Shown: positions 26,001 to 34,660, counted from the first letter of the stretch. The stretch: 45,224 bases of DNA from Oscillospiraceae bacterium (GCA_015068655.1 SVKC01000012.1:1-45224), one strand, 5' to 3'. Notes: generated by a model not told the origin, from the letters alone. Made by a program: numbers and translations.

Positions 26001-26655
26001 CCGTTTGCCCAAGCTGCTGCGCCCACCATTCTCCTGACAATCTGCCGTTTTTCACCGTCTCTTTGTAAGGTCTCACAGCCTCGTTGAGCCAGATGGACGG
26101 ATAAGCCATACTACGGCTGAATTCATGAAGCTTCAACAGATATTTTCGGAGTATACTGTCGTTCTTTATACCGCCGTAACCCACAGCAAGCTCCGCAAAA
26201 GACCAATCTCTGTCAATATTGGCATAAAAACGCTCCAGAACCTCATCAAGAGCCTCTTTAAGCAAAATCTTGTTTTCCAGCTCGGAAACAAGTGTAAAAT
26301 CCACAGGCAGATTGGTGAGATGGATGTTGTTTTTCAAGGTATTGAGACAAAAAGCGTGAACAGTAGAAATGTTCGCCGAGTGAATAAGAAGTCTCTGTCT
26401 CTGCAAGTGAGAGTTTTCGGGGTTTTCACGCAAAGCCTTTTGAATTGCCTTCTTAATTTTTTCACGCATTTCTCCTGCCGCCGCTTCCGTAAAGGTCAAC
26501 ACAAGAAGCTCATTTACGGATACGCCGTCTTTTTCAATAAGCTCAATAATGCGTTGAACAAGAACAGCCGTCTTGCCTGAGCCTGCCGCCGCCGCAAGAA
26601 GGATATTGTTGTTTCTGTATTCAATTGCTTCTCTTTGTTGAGGTGTCCAATTCAT
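23071..26655 (-). CDS. addA: ATP-dependent helicase/nuclease subunit A
   Basis: A UvrD/PcrA-type helicase with a RecB nuclease domain, 1194 residues, that resects double-strand breaks for recombination (RecBCD counterpart). It has Walker A AAAAGSGKTAVLV (about 22-34), VDEYQDTNN (motif II), GDLKQSIYKFR (III), RIMSIHKSKGLEFPVVF (V) and RLLYVALTRAREKL (VI). The C-terminal nuclease shows VLLDYKTDR with a downstream Gln-Tyr motif (QMKYYKKAL). Length is typical. The ATG at 26655 has only a weak GAGACGG site. No addB, whose product carries the second nuclease and Fe-S cluster, is found beside it or in the window. Confidence 0.95.
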   Translation of the reverse strand: MNWTPQQREAIEYRNNNILLAAAAGSGKTAVLVQRIIELIEKDGVSVNELLVLTFTEAAAGEMREKIKKAIQKALRENPENSHLQRQRLLIHSANISTVHAFCLNTLKNNIHLTNLPVDFTLVSELENKILLKEALDEVLERFYANIDRDWSFAELAVGYGGIKNDSILRKYLLKLHEFSRSMAYPSIWLNEAVRPYKETVKNGRLSGEWWAQQLGQTVERAEREVLGIYDRIVELVEKTLPSDHKYVTFFDDEIANTKRMFDHMDKDDYDSVRAALGTLKYATFRGATKPEKDIEQAQNRIKCLRSAATGIVDDLKDCFSTDSEKVVERIQKIYPGIRTLKNLVLMLDRCYTRRKREKSLLDFNDLEHEMLNLLVSKNGSETEVALKLREKIKAILVDEYQDTNNIQDLIFKTVSRENKNIFMVGDLKQSIYKFRNAVPKLFSDKYELYGKSEEQGHLIRLFNNFRSRQNVVDTVNFVFEAVMSPEVGNIEYTEEEFLIRGAQYPDTEDASCFDTELHMICQHSRDEELFDKTELEARVAATRICEMLESGFQIWDKETEKMRTVQLRDMVILMRKTKDVAPIFEQVFEEKGIPVYSEVGHSYLGALEIQTVLAFLQIIDNPRQDIPLIAVMRSPIWGFSPDDLAVMRTKLPEGMFFDAVQRAATDGNEKAKEFLCELEALRKEAETAGVDRLICRILYDFGYYAYVGSLSHGRERQANLDVLLERANEFEHTKMSGLFSFMNYIETMRLEEKDMTPAKVFGEGENVVRIMSIHKSKGLEFPVVFLTGTANEFNLKDAYSAIVWDEQGGLGAEFVDTKMRVRYPSLSKTLVGGKLKADMLSEEMRLLYVALTRAREKLIITAPFKRNDKKWKSPAIFDDGTVPSGYVKKLHSYRDWLVAAFMLHPDMKKLREYCDISEYGVRHDAGFGLKLYLYENADDVRFDDVCRASETFEDTKDDEKLWAEAEKRLNFDYSRKSLATLPLKLSVSEVKRMQDDDGDYVPLIEPLRSGEMAEPKKITGAERGTVVHFVMQMLDPCEIETASDVEKTVQRLLNEKILSRSQAEAVDCRKLSDFFSGALGKRLKNAVRRETEFSFYTSDTSDNLFGNGLDAEILLQGTIDCFFEEEDGRIVLLDYKTDRVANREGAEKASEKYKIQMKYYKKALKEITGRAVDECYLYFLNCGEAVSIPNEEE

Positions 26656-26667
26656 CACAAACCGTCT

Positions 26668-27585
26668 CTATTCCTTTTTCTCTATTACCTTTCCCCCGAG
26701 ATATTCAAGCTCTCCCGAAGGTGTTTTGAAATCAAATTCTATTCTGTATGCCCTGAGCTGTTGGAAATCACGTCTGCCGTTTTTCTTTGCCCCGTACTTC
26801 ACATCCCCCACAAGGGGACATCCGAGATGTGCAAAGCTCGCCCTTATCTGGTGAGTACGCCCCGTAAGAAGTCGAGCTTCCACCAATCCTTCGCTGTCCA
26901 GCTTTTTGAAAAGGGTCTCGCTGTACTTTGAGCCTTTGACATCATTTTCGTAAAAATATATTTTCCGTTCCTCTTCATTTTTCAGAGTATAACCCGAAAT
27001 CCTTCCCGAACATGGCAAGCGTTCAGGATTTTCAACCTTCAGGAGATAAAACTTGTTTATCTCACGGTTTCGGATTTTTTCATTTATTATTCTGAGTGCC
27101 GCTGCATTCTTCGCTGCAATAACAAGCCCCGAAGTATTTCTGTCAATACGGTTGCAAAGGCTCGGTGCAAAGGTCTGTTCGGCAATTGGGTTATACTCCC
27201 CTTTTTGAAACAGGTATGCCTGAATATTGTCAAGAAGACAATCGTCCTCACCATGAGCTGCCATACCCGAAGGCTTGTCAGCCACAAGAAGATTCTCGTC
27301 CTCAAAAACAACCGCTAACCTTACGGATTTTTTCAGGAATGAGGGAATACTTTTTTCTTCATCAAAGAACTCGTCATTAATATAAAGCTCCAACACATCC
27401 CCCACCTGAAGTTGGTAGGAAATTTCCTGTTTTTTTCCGTTTATTTTGACCCGTTTTTTTCGAATCCACTTATAAATCATCCCCATTGAAGCACCTGACA
27501 AAAGCTTTGACAAATACTTATCCAACCTCTGTCCCGCATCATTGGAGCCTGCCACAAATTTTTTCATATCAATACTGAAACGCAT
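26668..27585 (-). CDS. RluA-family pseudouridine synthase
   Basis: A 305-residue rRNA/tRNA pseudouridine synthase with an N-terminal S4 RNA-binding domain (about 15-75: QRLDKYLSKLL, IRKKRVKINGKK). The catalytic domain contains NRIDRNTSGLVIAAK (catalytic Asp), then ARLLTGRTHQIRASFAHLGCPLVGDVKYG. These features fit the RluC/RluD/YlyB group; the exact uridine target cannot be told. The start at 27585 is provisional (GAGGA 12 bases upstream), and an ATG at 27567 is possible. It is 12 bp from addA and 27 bp from mnmG, apparently one transcript. Confidence 0.9.
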   Translation of the reverse strand: MRFSIDMKKFVAGSNDAGQRLDKYLSKLLSGASMGMIYKWIRKKRVKINGKKQEISYQLQVGDVLELYINDEFFDEEKSIPSFLKKSVRLAVVFEDENLLVADKPSGMAAHGEDDCLLDNIQAYLFQKGEYNPIAEQTFAPSLCNRIDRNTSGLVIAAKNAAALRIINEKIRNREINKFYLLKVENPERLPCSGRISGYTLKNEEERKIYFYENDVKGSKYSETLFKKLDSEGLVEARLLTGRTHQIRASFAHLGCPLVGDVKYGAKKNGRRDFQQLRAYRIEFDFKTPSGELEYLGGKVIEKKE

Positions 27586-27612
27586 TTTCTGCGTTTTTCC
27601 TCATGGTTTTGT

Positions 27613-29487
27613 CTAAACAATTTTCTTTTGCTTCAAATATACAACCAAAACAGCCACATCCGCAGGTGAAACCCCCGAAATACGTGATGCCTGACCGATT
27701 GACAAGGGACGAAGCTTTTCAAGCTTTTGTCTGGCTTCAAGTCTTAAACCGCCAATCTGCGAATAATCAATATCATCAGGAATTTTTTTGTTTTCCATTT
27801 TCTTGAATTGGTTTGCCTGAGCAATCTGGCGGTTGATATATCCCTCATATTTCAAGGTTATCTCAACCTGCTCCTTCACATCATTCGGAAGCTCGGGTCG
27901 GTTTTCGTCCAGAACCCTCAGCCCTTCATAAGTCACCTCGGGACGTTTCAGCATATCGCTTGCGTGCACTCCCGTAGAAATAAGAGTGCTTCCCACGCTT
28001 TCGAGATAAGCATTAACCTCCTTTGATGGTGGAAACACAATATGACTCAATCTTTCCAGCTCTTCATCAATCAATCTTTTCTTTTCAAGGAACTTCTGGT
28101 AACGTTCCTCGGAAATAAGTCCCAGCTCATAGCCCTTTGGCGTAAGTCTCAAATCCGCATTATCCTGACGGAGAATAAGTCTATACTCCGAACGTGAGGT
28201 CATCATACGATACGGCTCGTTTGTACCCTTCGTCACAAGGTCGTCAATGAGCGTTCCGATGTAAGCATCCGAACGGTCAAGCACAAAAGGCTCCTGACCT
28301 TTGATTTTCCGCACGGCATTGACGCCTGCCACAAGTCCTTGTGCCGCCGCTTCCTCATATCCCGAGGTTCCGTTGAACTGTCCCGCGCCGTAAAGCCCCG
28401 GAATATTCTTGAATTCAAGGGTCGCCCGAAGCTGCAAGGGATTACAACAATCATATTCTATTGCATAAGCATTTCTGCTCACATGGGCATTTTCAAGACC
28501 CGGAAGAGTATGAAGCATCTCAATCTGCACATCTTCAGGAAGACTGCTGGAAAAGCCCTGAATATACATTTCCTCGGTGTTTGTTCCCATAGGTTCAATA
28601 AACAACTGATGTCTGTCCTTGTCCTTGAAACGCACAATCTTGTCCTCAATGGAGGGACAATATCTTGGACCTATACCCTTTATGTCACCGCCGTAAAGTG
28701 GAGACCTGTGGATGTTGTCCAGAATTACCTTGTGGGTATTTTCGTTTGTGTATGTAACAAAACAGCTTACCGTATTTTCAAGCTTTTCCTCTGTTTCAAA
28801 AGAAAAGGGTGTTATTTCTTCATCACCAAACTGTTCTTCAAGACAGGAAAAATCAATAGTTCGTCTGTTCACTCTGGGAGGTGTACCCGTTTTGAAACGA
28901 ACAAGCTCCACTCCTATATCCCGAAGATTCTGCGAAAGCTCGGTTGCAGGGAAAACTCCGTCAGGACCGCTTTCCTGACTGAATTCACCAATTATTATTC
29001 TTGATTTCAAATAAGTTCCCGTACATACAATCGCCGCTTTGCAAAGGTATTTTGCTCCGGCTCTGGTTTCAACAGCCTCAACTTTTCCCTCATCATCTAC
29101 ACAAACCTTCACAATTTCGCCCTGACGCACATGAAGATTGTCACAAAGCTCAAGACGATGCTTCATTTCATTCTGGTATTCACGTCTGTCAATCTGCGCA
29201 CGCAACGAATAAACCGCAGGACCCTTTCCCCGATTCAGAATTCTTGACTGCAAAAGGGTCGCATCTGCCGCCTTTCCCATTTCTCCGCCCAGAGCATCAA
29301 TTTCACGTACAAGGTGCCCCTTTGCTGTTCCGCCGATACTGGGATTGCATGGCAGATTCGCCACACTGTCAAGGCTAATGGAAAAAATACAGGTTTTCGC
29401 CCCCAGTCTTGCCGCTGCCAAAGCCGCCTCAATTCCGGCGTGTCCGCCGCCTATAACCACTACATCATAACTGTCTGCCGTAAACAA
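27613..29487 (-). CDS. mnmG: tRNA uridine 5-carboxymethylaminomethyl modification enzyme MnmG (GidA)
   Basis: FAD-dependent partner of MnmE that installs carboxymethylaminomethyl groups on wobble uridine 34. The 624-residue protein has the N-terminal FAD site [19 protein letters not shown], then [23 protein letters not shown], the Cys-containing FKTGTPPRV region, [22 protein letters not shown] and the helical C-terminal MnmE-binding domain. The start codon is TTG at 29487, ten bases after GGGAGG; no in-frame ATG occurs nearby. No mnmE lies in the window. Confidence 0.96.
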   Translation of the reverse strand: MFTADSYDVVVIGGGHAGIEAALAAARLGAKTCIFSISLDSVANLPCNPSIGGTAKGHLVREIDALGGEMGKAADATLLQSRILNRGKGPAVYSLRAQIDRREYQNEMKHRLELCDNLHVRQGEIVKVCVDDEGKVEAVETRAGAKYLCKAAIVCTGTYLKSRIIIGEFSQESGPDGVFPATELSQNLRDIGVELVRFKTGTPPRVNRRTIDFSCLEEQFGDEEITPFSFETEEKLENTVSCFVTYTNENTHKVILDNIHRSPLYGGDIKGIGPRYCPSIEDKIVRFKDKDRHQLFIEPMGTNTEEMYIQGFSSSLPEDVQIEMLHTLPGLENAHVSRNAYAIEYDCCNPLQLRATLEFKNIPGLYGAGQFNGTSGYEEAAAQGLVAGVNAVRKIKGQEPFVLDRSDAYIGTLIDDLVTKGTNEPYRMMTSRSEYRLILRQDNADLRLTPKGYELGLISEERYQKFLEKKRLIDEELERLSHIVFPPSKEVNAYLESVGSTLISTGVHASDMLKRPEVTYEGLRVLDENRPELPNDVKEQVEITLKYEGYINRQIAQANQFKKMENKKIPDDIDYSQIGGLRLEARQKLEKLRPLSIGQASRISGVSPADVAVLVVYLKQKKIV

Positions 29488-29531
29488 GCTTCAATTACCT
29501 CCCGTCAATGCAAAATACCGTATGTCAAAAT

Positions 29532-30059
29532 CTATTTGTCCTCAGTGCATAATCTGAGAACCTCTTCGTATATTCTCTTTGAATTCTTTTTCATATATTC
29601 CGCAACACGCTCCGCATGGTTTCGTCTTCCCATGTTGATGCTGATTTCAAGCATAGGAACCTTGTCCTCCATAACAGTACACTTTGCCATATACTGATCC
29701 TCTGCCGCAAACACAACATCACAAATTGCAGCATCAGGGTCAACAAGTTCATCATACTTCACCCGTCCGATTGCATCGTCAATTCTGGTACGGATGCTTT
29801 TTGGAACACGCTGTTTGAAATAAAGGTATGCCGCCTCACCGCTTTGGGTCAACGAAAAAGCTTCCTCATCACGGTAAAACTTTTTCACTATATACCCGTC
29901 CTCAAGAAGCTCCTCCAGAACCTCCGCAAGGTCAAAGTATTCCATAATCTCCTTGTCCCATGTAAAAATCTCATAGGTAAGTCTCATACTTATGGGCGCT
30001 TTGTACTGTTTCACAGCATAAAGCACCGCAAATTTCATTTCTTCTTTTTCAAGATACAT
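29532..30059 (-). CDS. DUF4364 family protein
   Basis: A 175-residue cytosolic protein matching, by overall pattern, the DUF4364 family of Clostridia, whose function is unknown. The N-terminal half is winged-helix-like (KFAVLYAVKQYKAPISMRLTYEIF, DLAEVLEELLEDGYI, FSLTQSGEAAY), suggesting nucleic-acid binding. The C-terminal half is a mixed domain ending in RRNHAERVAEYMKKN. The ATG at 30059 has GAGG 11 bases upstream. It sits between DegV and mnmG in the housekeeping block, the position where this family is often found. Confidence 0.75.
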   Translation of the reverse strand: MYLEKEEMKFAVLYAVKQYKAPISMRLTYEIFTWDKEIMEYFDLAEVLEELLEDGYIVKKFYRDEEAFSLTQSGEAAYLYFKQRVPKSIRTRIDDAIGRVKYDELVDPDAAICDVVFAAEDQYMAKCTVMEDKVPMLEISINMGRRNHAERVAEYMKKNSKRIYEEVLRLCTEDK

Positions 30060-30085
30060 AAGTTATCAATCCTCAAACCGCAAAA

Positions 30086-30928
30086 TTACTTGTGACGGAA
30101 ATATGTGCCGAAAACCCCCACGCCTGCGTGACAGGTAATAATCGGTCCTACCGCACCCTGCCAGATGTTCTTTGTTGCAAGACGCTCCTCAATGGCTTTC
30201 TTCAGCATTTCCGCCTTTTCGGGACAATCCGCATTCATAATACATATTTCGGTATTTTCAGGGTCTTCAATATTTTCCTCAATACAATCCACAAGCTTCG
30301 CAATTGCCCGTTTCATTCCCTTCACCTTCGCAAAAGCCTCAACCTTTCCCTCGTTGGAATAAAGTATGGGCTTTATATCAAGAACAGCAGAAACCACCAT
30401 TGTAGTAGCCTTTATTCTTCCGCCTTTTTTCAAAGTTGTGAGGTCATCCACAATGAAATAAACCCTGTCCTTTTCAAAGCGCTCCTGCAGGAAACCGACA
30501 ATTTCATCCTTTGTTACACCGTTTTCAGCCATTTCAGCCGCCGCAACAACGTTCGCACCGATTCCGTAGCTGAACATACTTGAATCAATAATCGTAATGT
30601 CAAAGCCTTCCTCGGAAAGCTGGGATGAAATCATTCTGGCAGTATTCACAATGCCACTGCTGTTTGCGGGAATTGTTATATGAATAATCTGATTTTCTTT
30701 TCCAATACTGCGGTACATTTCTTCAAGAATATCGGGAGTAGCCTGACTTGTAGAGGGAATATTTTCAAGAGACTTGAACTTTTCATAAAACATCTCGGGC
30801 GTATAATCAATGTCTGCAAGAATACTTTCCTCACCGAAATTAATATAAAAAGGAAGAACCTTTATGTCATATTTTTCCGCTTGTTCCTTTGTTATGTCCG
30901 CCGACATATCTGTCATAATCTTAACCAT
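30086..30928 (-). CDS. DegV family fatty-acid-binding protein (FakB-like)
   Basis: A 280-residue protein of the DegV/FakB family, which binds a fatty acid and presents it to the kinase FakA for phosphorylation. It shows VKIMTDMSADI at the N-terminus, STSQATPDIL (typical PSTSQP-type loop), ITIPANSSGIVNTA, IIDSSMFSYGIGA, KKGGRIKAT and a C-terminal CHAGVGVFGTYF. Length is normal. It overlaps the trmL stop by eight bases. A DAK2/FakA-like gene lies 4.3 kb away at 35262 on the other strand. Confidence 0.9.
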   Translation of the reverse strand: MVKIMTDMSADITKEQAEKYDIKVLPFYINFGEESILADIDYTPEMFYEKFKSLENIPSTSQATPDILEEMYRSIGKENQIIHITIPANSSGIVNTARMISSQLSEEGFDITIIDSSMFSYGIGANVVAAAEMAENGVTKDEIVGFLQERFEKDRVYFIVDDLTTLKKGGRIKATTMVVSAVLDIKPILYSNEGKVEAFAKVKGMKRAIAKLVDCIEENIEDPENTEICIMNADCPEKAEMLKKAIEERLATKNIWQGAVGPIITCHAGVGVFGTYFRHK

Positions 30929-31421
30929 TTTTCAAAATTCCTTTCTCCTCGAGATTTTCAAAATCAAACTGTCTCAAAACCTCGTATGCCACGATAGCAA
31001 CCGAATTTGAAAGATTCAGAGACCTTTTGTTGTGCTTCATCGGTATTCTTATGGATGTTTTACGGTTCGCCCTGAGTAAATCCTCAGGCAGCCCCTTTGT
31101 TTCCTTTCCAAACACCAGAAAGATTTCTCTGTCGCCATAGGACGAAAAATCTACCTTGCTGTAATTATTTTCAGCCTTTGTGGTACAAAAGAAGAACAGC
31201 CCGTCGGGATATTTTTCTTTTACCTCCTCAAAGCTATTATATTCAAAAAGTCTGAGTTCATCCCAATAATCAAGTCCTGCACGTCTCACAGCTTTTTCAT
31301 CAATATCAAAGCCAAGAGGATGCACAAGATGCAACGCCGCATCAACAACCGAGCAGGTTCTTGAAATATTTCCCGTGTTTGACGGAATTTCAGGCTCAAC
31401 CAGAACAATATTAAGCTTCAT
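30921..31421 (-). CDS. trmL: tRNA (cytidine(34)-2'-O)-methyltransferase
   Basis: A SPOUT-class methyltransferase of 166 residues that 2'-O-methylates the wobble base of leucine tRNAs. The N-terminus is NIVLVEPEIPSNTGNISRTC, and the SAM-binding trefoil knot region has FLVFGKETKGLPEDLL and IPMKHNKRSLNLSNSVAIVAYEVLRQ, as in TrmL/YibK. GGTGAG precedes the ATG at 31421. The gene is coupled with the following DegV gene by overlap. Confidence 0.94.
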   Translation of the reverse strand: MKLNIVLVEPEIPSNTGNISRTCSVVDAALHLVHPLGFDIDEKAVRRAGLDYWDELRLFEYNSFEEVKEKYPDGLFFFCTTKAENNYSKVDFSSYGDREIFLVFGKETKGLPEDLLRANRKTSIRIPMKHNKRSLNLSNSVAIVAYEVLRQFDFENLEEKGILKNG

Positions 31422-31443
31422 TTTTGTGTCTCACCTTCATTCA

Positions 31444-32976
31444 TTAGTTAAAAAATTTCTTATCGAGTGCTCTGTACTGAATGGCCTCTGCAATATGCTC
31501 CATCTCAATATTCTCCGAGCCGGAGAGGTCAGCAATTGTTCTTGCAACCTTCAGGATTCTGTTGTGAGCTCTTGCACTGAGACCGAGACTTTCGAAGGCT
31601 TGTTTCAAAAGGGCACCTGCCTCCTGACCGAGAGCACAGTATTTCTGCATCAGTTCAGGTGTGAGACGGCTGTTTGAATAAACCGAGCTCCCACTATACC
31701 TTTCTGTCTGTATCCGTCTTGCCTCGTCAACTCTTTTCTTTATGCTTGCGGAGCTTTCACCTCTGGTCTTTGCTTCCAGCTCCTCAAAATCCACCGAAGG
31801 CACCTCGATATGCATATCTATACGGTCAAGAAGAGGACCGCTTATTTTTCTCATATATTTCAAAATCTGCGTCTGGGAACAGTTGCACTCCTTGTTCTTG
31901 TCACCGTAGTAACCGCAGGGACAGGGATTCATAGACGCCACCAGCATCACACTGCAAGGATAAGTCGCAGAGCCTCCGGCACGGCTTATGGTAATCTCGC
32001 CGTCCTCGAGAGGCTGACGCATAGCCTCCAAAGCATCACGTCTGAACTCGGGAAGCTCATCCATAAAAAGCACTCCGTTGTGCGAAAGACTGATTTCGCC
32101 GGGCTTTGGGTTTGTACCGCCGCCCGAAAGTCCCACCGAGGATATGGTGTGATGAGGATGCCTGAACGGACGCTCCGCCACAAGAGGACTGCTGTCAGTC
32201 AGCGTTCCTGCGATGCTGTGAATTTTCGTAACCTCCAGAGATTCCTCAAAGGTAAGCTCAGGAAGAATTGACGGTATTCTTTGTGCAATCATAGTCTTTC
32301 CCGACCCCGGAGGACCAATCATAAGAATATTATGTCCGCCTGCCGCCGCAATCTCAAGAGCACGCTTCACATAAACCTGCCCCTTCACGTCTGCAAAATC
32401 GTATTTTGAGCGTTCGGATGAGCCCAGCATTGAACGAACATCTACCACCGTGGGCTCTATACTTTTCCGTTCGAGGAAATGTTCAAGAATATCCTTGAGA
32501 CACTCTGCCCCGAAAACCTCCATTCCCGAAACAACAGCCGCCTCTTTTGCGTTGTCCTTCGGAAGAAAAACCCGTCTGATCCCCTTTTGGTATGCGGAAA
32601 TAACCATAGGCAAAACACCGCTGACACGTCTCAAATCACCATTCAGGGAAAGTTCACCGATGAAGACAGCATCCGAAAGGTGCTTTTTGTCCAGCTGTTC
32701 CGAGGACGCCAGTATTCCGAGAGCAATAGGAAGGTCAAAGTGTGCCCCTTCCTTCTTTATGTCCGCAGGAGCAAGATTGACCGTTATGTGCTTTGCAGGG
32801 AACACCAGCCCTGAATTTTTCACAGCAGCCCGTATTCTTTCCTTTGACTCCTTCACCGCCGCATCAGGCAGTCCAACAATGTCAAAGCCCGGCATTCCGT
32901 TTGAAATATCCGCTTCCACATCCACAATATATCCATCAATACCACAAAGAGCGGTACTGTTCAAAACCGAAATCAT
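31444..32976 (-). CDS. YifB/ComM-family Mg-chelatase-like AAA+ ATPase
   Basis: A 510-residue AAA+ protein. An N-terminal Lon-protease-like S5 domain (about 1-170: [34 protein letters not shown]) precedes an AAA+ module with Walker [22 protein letters not shown] (about 215) and Walker [13 protein letters not shown] cysteine-rich insert, [21 protein letters not shown] (Cys pairs), and a C-terminal Mg-chelatase-like domain follow. ComM homologues are helicases promoting branch migration in transformation recombination; whether this holds here is an inference. No other competence gene is in the window. Confidence 0.9.
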   Translation of the reverse strand: MISVLNSTALCGIDGYIVDVEADISNGMPGFDIVGLPDAAVKESKERIRAAVKNSGLVFPAKHITVNLAPADIKKEGAHFDLPIALGILASSEQLDKKHLSDAVFIGELSLNGDLRRVSGVLPMVISAYQKGIRRVFLPKDNAKEAAVVSGMEVFGAECLKDILEHFLERKSIEPTVVDVRSMLGSSERSKYDFADVKGQVYVKRALEIAAAGGHNILMIGPPGSGKTMIAQRIPSILPELTFEESLEVTKIHSIAGTLTDSSPLVAERPFRHPHHTISSVGLSGGGTNPKPGEISLSHNGVLFMDELPEFRRDALEAMRQPLEDGEITISRAGGSATYPCSVMLVASMNPCPCGYYGDKNKECNCSQTQILKYMRKISGPLLDRIDMHIEVPSVDFEELEAKTRGESSASIKKRVDEARRIQTERYSGSSVYSNSRLTPELMQKYCALGQEAGALLKQAFESLGLSARAHNRILKVARTIADLSGSENIEMEHIAEAIQYRALDKKFFN

Positions 32977-32990
32977 CTTCTGCCACCCGC

Positions 32991-33725
32991 CTAACCGATT
33001 CTCTGTCTCACCGCTTCATAAACAATCACACCTGTAGCAACAGATGCATTGAGTGACTCGGTCTGTCCGAGCATAGGAATTTTCACAAGGAAGTCGCATT
33101 TTTCACGAACAAGACGGCTCATACCCTCTCCCTCGCTGCCAATAACAATTCCCGTTGCGCCCTTCATATCACAATCATAAATGGGCATACTGCCCTCCAG
33201 AGCCGTTCCCACAATCCAAAGCCCCATATCCTTGAGCTTGTCAATACAGGAAGCAATATTAGTACACCTTGCAACCATAGTATGCTCAATTGCACCTGCT
33301 GATACCTTTGCGACAGTGGAAGTGAGCCCAACACTGCGGTTTTTTGGAATAATAACCCCGTGAGCCCCCGCCGCATTTGCGGTTCTGATTATACTTCCGA
33401 GGTTGTGAGGGTCATTGAGTCCTTCAGCAATAATCACAAGAGGTTTTTCGCCCCTTTCCCGTGCGAGGGCAATAATATCCTCAATCTCAACATAAGAATG
33501 CATAGCCGCAAAAAGAAGAACGCCCTGATGATTTCCGCCGTCTGACAGCTCATCAAGCTTCGCCTTGCTGACATTGGTGTATCGGATTCCCCGCTTCTTC
33601 GCAAGAGCAATAATCTGTCCCAGCCTGCTGTGTCGTGCACCCTCCTGAATGAAAAGCTTGTCAACCTCACGCCCAGAGCTAAGGGCCTCAAACACCGGGT
33701 TTGTACCAAAAATTCTGTCTTCCAT
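32991..33725 (-). CDS. rlmB: 23S rRNA (guanosine(2251)-2'-O)-methyltransferase
   Basis: A SpoU-family methyltransferase of 244 residues. An N-terminal L30e-like substrate-binding domain ([15 protein letters not shown], about 1-75) is followed by the SPOUT domain with motif 1 [20 protein letters not shown], motif 2 [12 protein letters not shown] and motif 3 [22 protein letters not shown]. The start at 33725 has GGAG eight bases upstream; the longer frame from 33797 is a hydrophobic, non-homologous extension. RlmB and other TrmH-group targets are hard to separate, but this length and layout fit RlmB. Confidence 0.92.
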   Translation of the reverse strand: MEDRIFGTNPVFEALSSGREVDKLFIQEGARHSRLGQIIALAKKRGIRYTNVSKAKLDELSDGGNHQGVLLFAAMHSYVEIEDIIALARERGEKPLVIIAEGLNDPHNLGSIIRTANAAGAHGVIIPKNRSVGLTSTVAKVSAGAIEHTMVARCTNIASCIDKLKDMGLWIVGTALEGSMPIYDCDMKGATGIVIGSEGEGMSRLVREKCDFLVKIPMLGQTESLNASVATGVIVYEAVRQRIG

Positions 33726-33824
33726 AACAAAAACTCCGTTTTTCTGAAACTGTTTTAAAACAATTTCTAATATAGTAATAATTAGTGAGCATAACACAAA
33801 AAATCCTATTAAAAACTGATATTC

Positions 33825-34079
33825 TTATGTTACTCCAGGATGAAATACGACCCCATAATTTTTACGTGCTAAATACTCTAATACAATTCCAATTATTGAA
33901 CATACAAAAAGTATAAGATTATATGCTATCAAATTTCTCTTTGAAGTCGCAAAACTCGCATTCACTAATGACACTATAAATGCAAGTATAAAAACATATG
34001 TAAAGGGTAATATCCCTATATAAACAAAGAAACAAGGAATAATGAATGCTATATTAAACAACAGCAATTTTCTTTTCAT
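33825..34079 (-). CDS. Small hypothetical membrane protein
   Basis: I do not recognise this 84-residue protein. It is almost wholly hydrophobic, with three predicted membrane segments (about 4-20, 26-42 and 51-68) and a short tail, RKNYGVVFHPGVT. GAGGGG lies five bases before the ATG at 34079. It begins 22 bp after the four-helix-bundle gene, so it is probably its operon partner. Its AT-rich base use differs from the flanking rlmB. Confidence 0.6.
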   Translation of the reverse strand: MKRKLLLFNIAFIIPCFFVYIGILPFTYVFILAFIVSLVNASFATSKRNLIAYNLILFVCSIIGIVLEYLARKNYGVVFHPGVT

Positions 34080-34101
34080 TTTATCCCCTCGAGCAGGTTA
34101 A

Positions 34102-34443
34102 TTAGTTTTTCTTTGCCGTAATAACAGATGAGATAAGCATTCTGCGAATTGTACCACATTTTTTATTCAAATTATCGTATGTTATCTTATCTATTGCATT
34201 AACCTTGAATAAAATTTCTAACCAGTATTCTGTTTCAAAACATTCTTTAAGCGCAATTTCTAGCTTGTTTATAAAATCCGCTTTGCTCTGTGCATATTTT
34301 GCTTCATGAGAATTGGCACCTATCGACGAGCAAGAACGCAAGAGTTGATTTGTAAATACTGCTCTCCCCTTTATACTATCACATACTGCAGTTGTTTCAA
34401 CGGTTAATTCAACCGCTAATTCCTTAATAGTTTTATCGTTCAT
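34102..34443 (-). CDS. Four-helix-bundle protein, S23/Avd-like
   Basis: A 113-residue helical protein of the four-helix-bundle family (S23 ribosomal intervening-sequence protein; relatives include the Avd accessory protein of diversity-generating retroelements). Hallmarks are NQLLRSCSSIGANSHEA (32-48), KADFINKLEIALKECFETEYWL (54-75) and the last helix GTIRRMLISSVITAKKN (97-113). Family members form oligomers with a basic surface and, for Avd, bind RNA and a reverse transcriptase. No 23S rRNA gene, reverse transcriptase or variable repeat is present here. The AGAGG site (34449-34453) directly borders the palindromic array, so the array forms the 5' leader. Its function is not known; a link with the arrays is my inference. 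Confidence 0.88.
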   Translation of the reverse strand: MNDKTIKELAVELTVETTAVCDSIKGRAVFTNQLLRSCSSIGANSHEAKYAQSKADFINKLEIALKECFETEYWLEILFKVNAIDKITYDNLNKKCGTIRRMLISSVITAKKN

Positions 34444-34458
34444 TATAACCTCTTTTTA

Positions 34459-34660
34459 GCGATATACTCACTTCGTTCGTGCGATATATTTGTTTAACAA
34501 ATGCGATATAACTCCATTTCATTCCGTTGCGATATGATATAAATTTCTTATCTCGTTCCGAAGGGACATATCGCATTACGAAGTAATATATCGCACCGAA
34601 GGTATATCGTAAATTCCGCAAGGAATTTATATCGCTGAGTTTAATCTTTGATTAAACTCA
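34459..34660. repeat. Palindromic 4+4 array, copy 1, upstream of four-helix-bundle gene
   Basis: Forward cores GCGATAT: 34459-34465, 34481-34487, 34503-34509, 34529-34535. Inverse cores ATATCGC: 34568-34574, 34588-34594, 34604-34610 (last base T) and 34629-34635. Hairpins lie between cores: ATTTGTT/AACAAAT (34488-34502), ATTAC-GAA-GTAAT (34575-34587), ACC-GAA-GGT (34595-34603) and AAATTCC-GCAA-GGAATTT (34611-34628); two left-hand spacers are weaker. The array ends with an 11-bp stem, TTT loop (34636-34660). The opposite core sets can also pair with each other across the centre. Confidence 0.92.

Noticed and set aside
34102-34443. Diversity-generating retroelement accessory protein (true Avd)
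   Set aside because: No reverse transcriptase, template repeat or variable repeat is found in the window; only the wider protein family is supported.
34433-34621. 62-residue reading frame across array 1 on the minus strand
   Set aside because: It runs through palindromic non-coding DNA, overlaps the start of the four-helix-bundle gene in another frame and has no ribosome site.
34459-34660. CRISPR array
   Set aside because: The repeat units are only seven bases, switch orientation at the centre, and the spacers are themselves palindromes; no cas genes are present.
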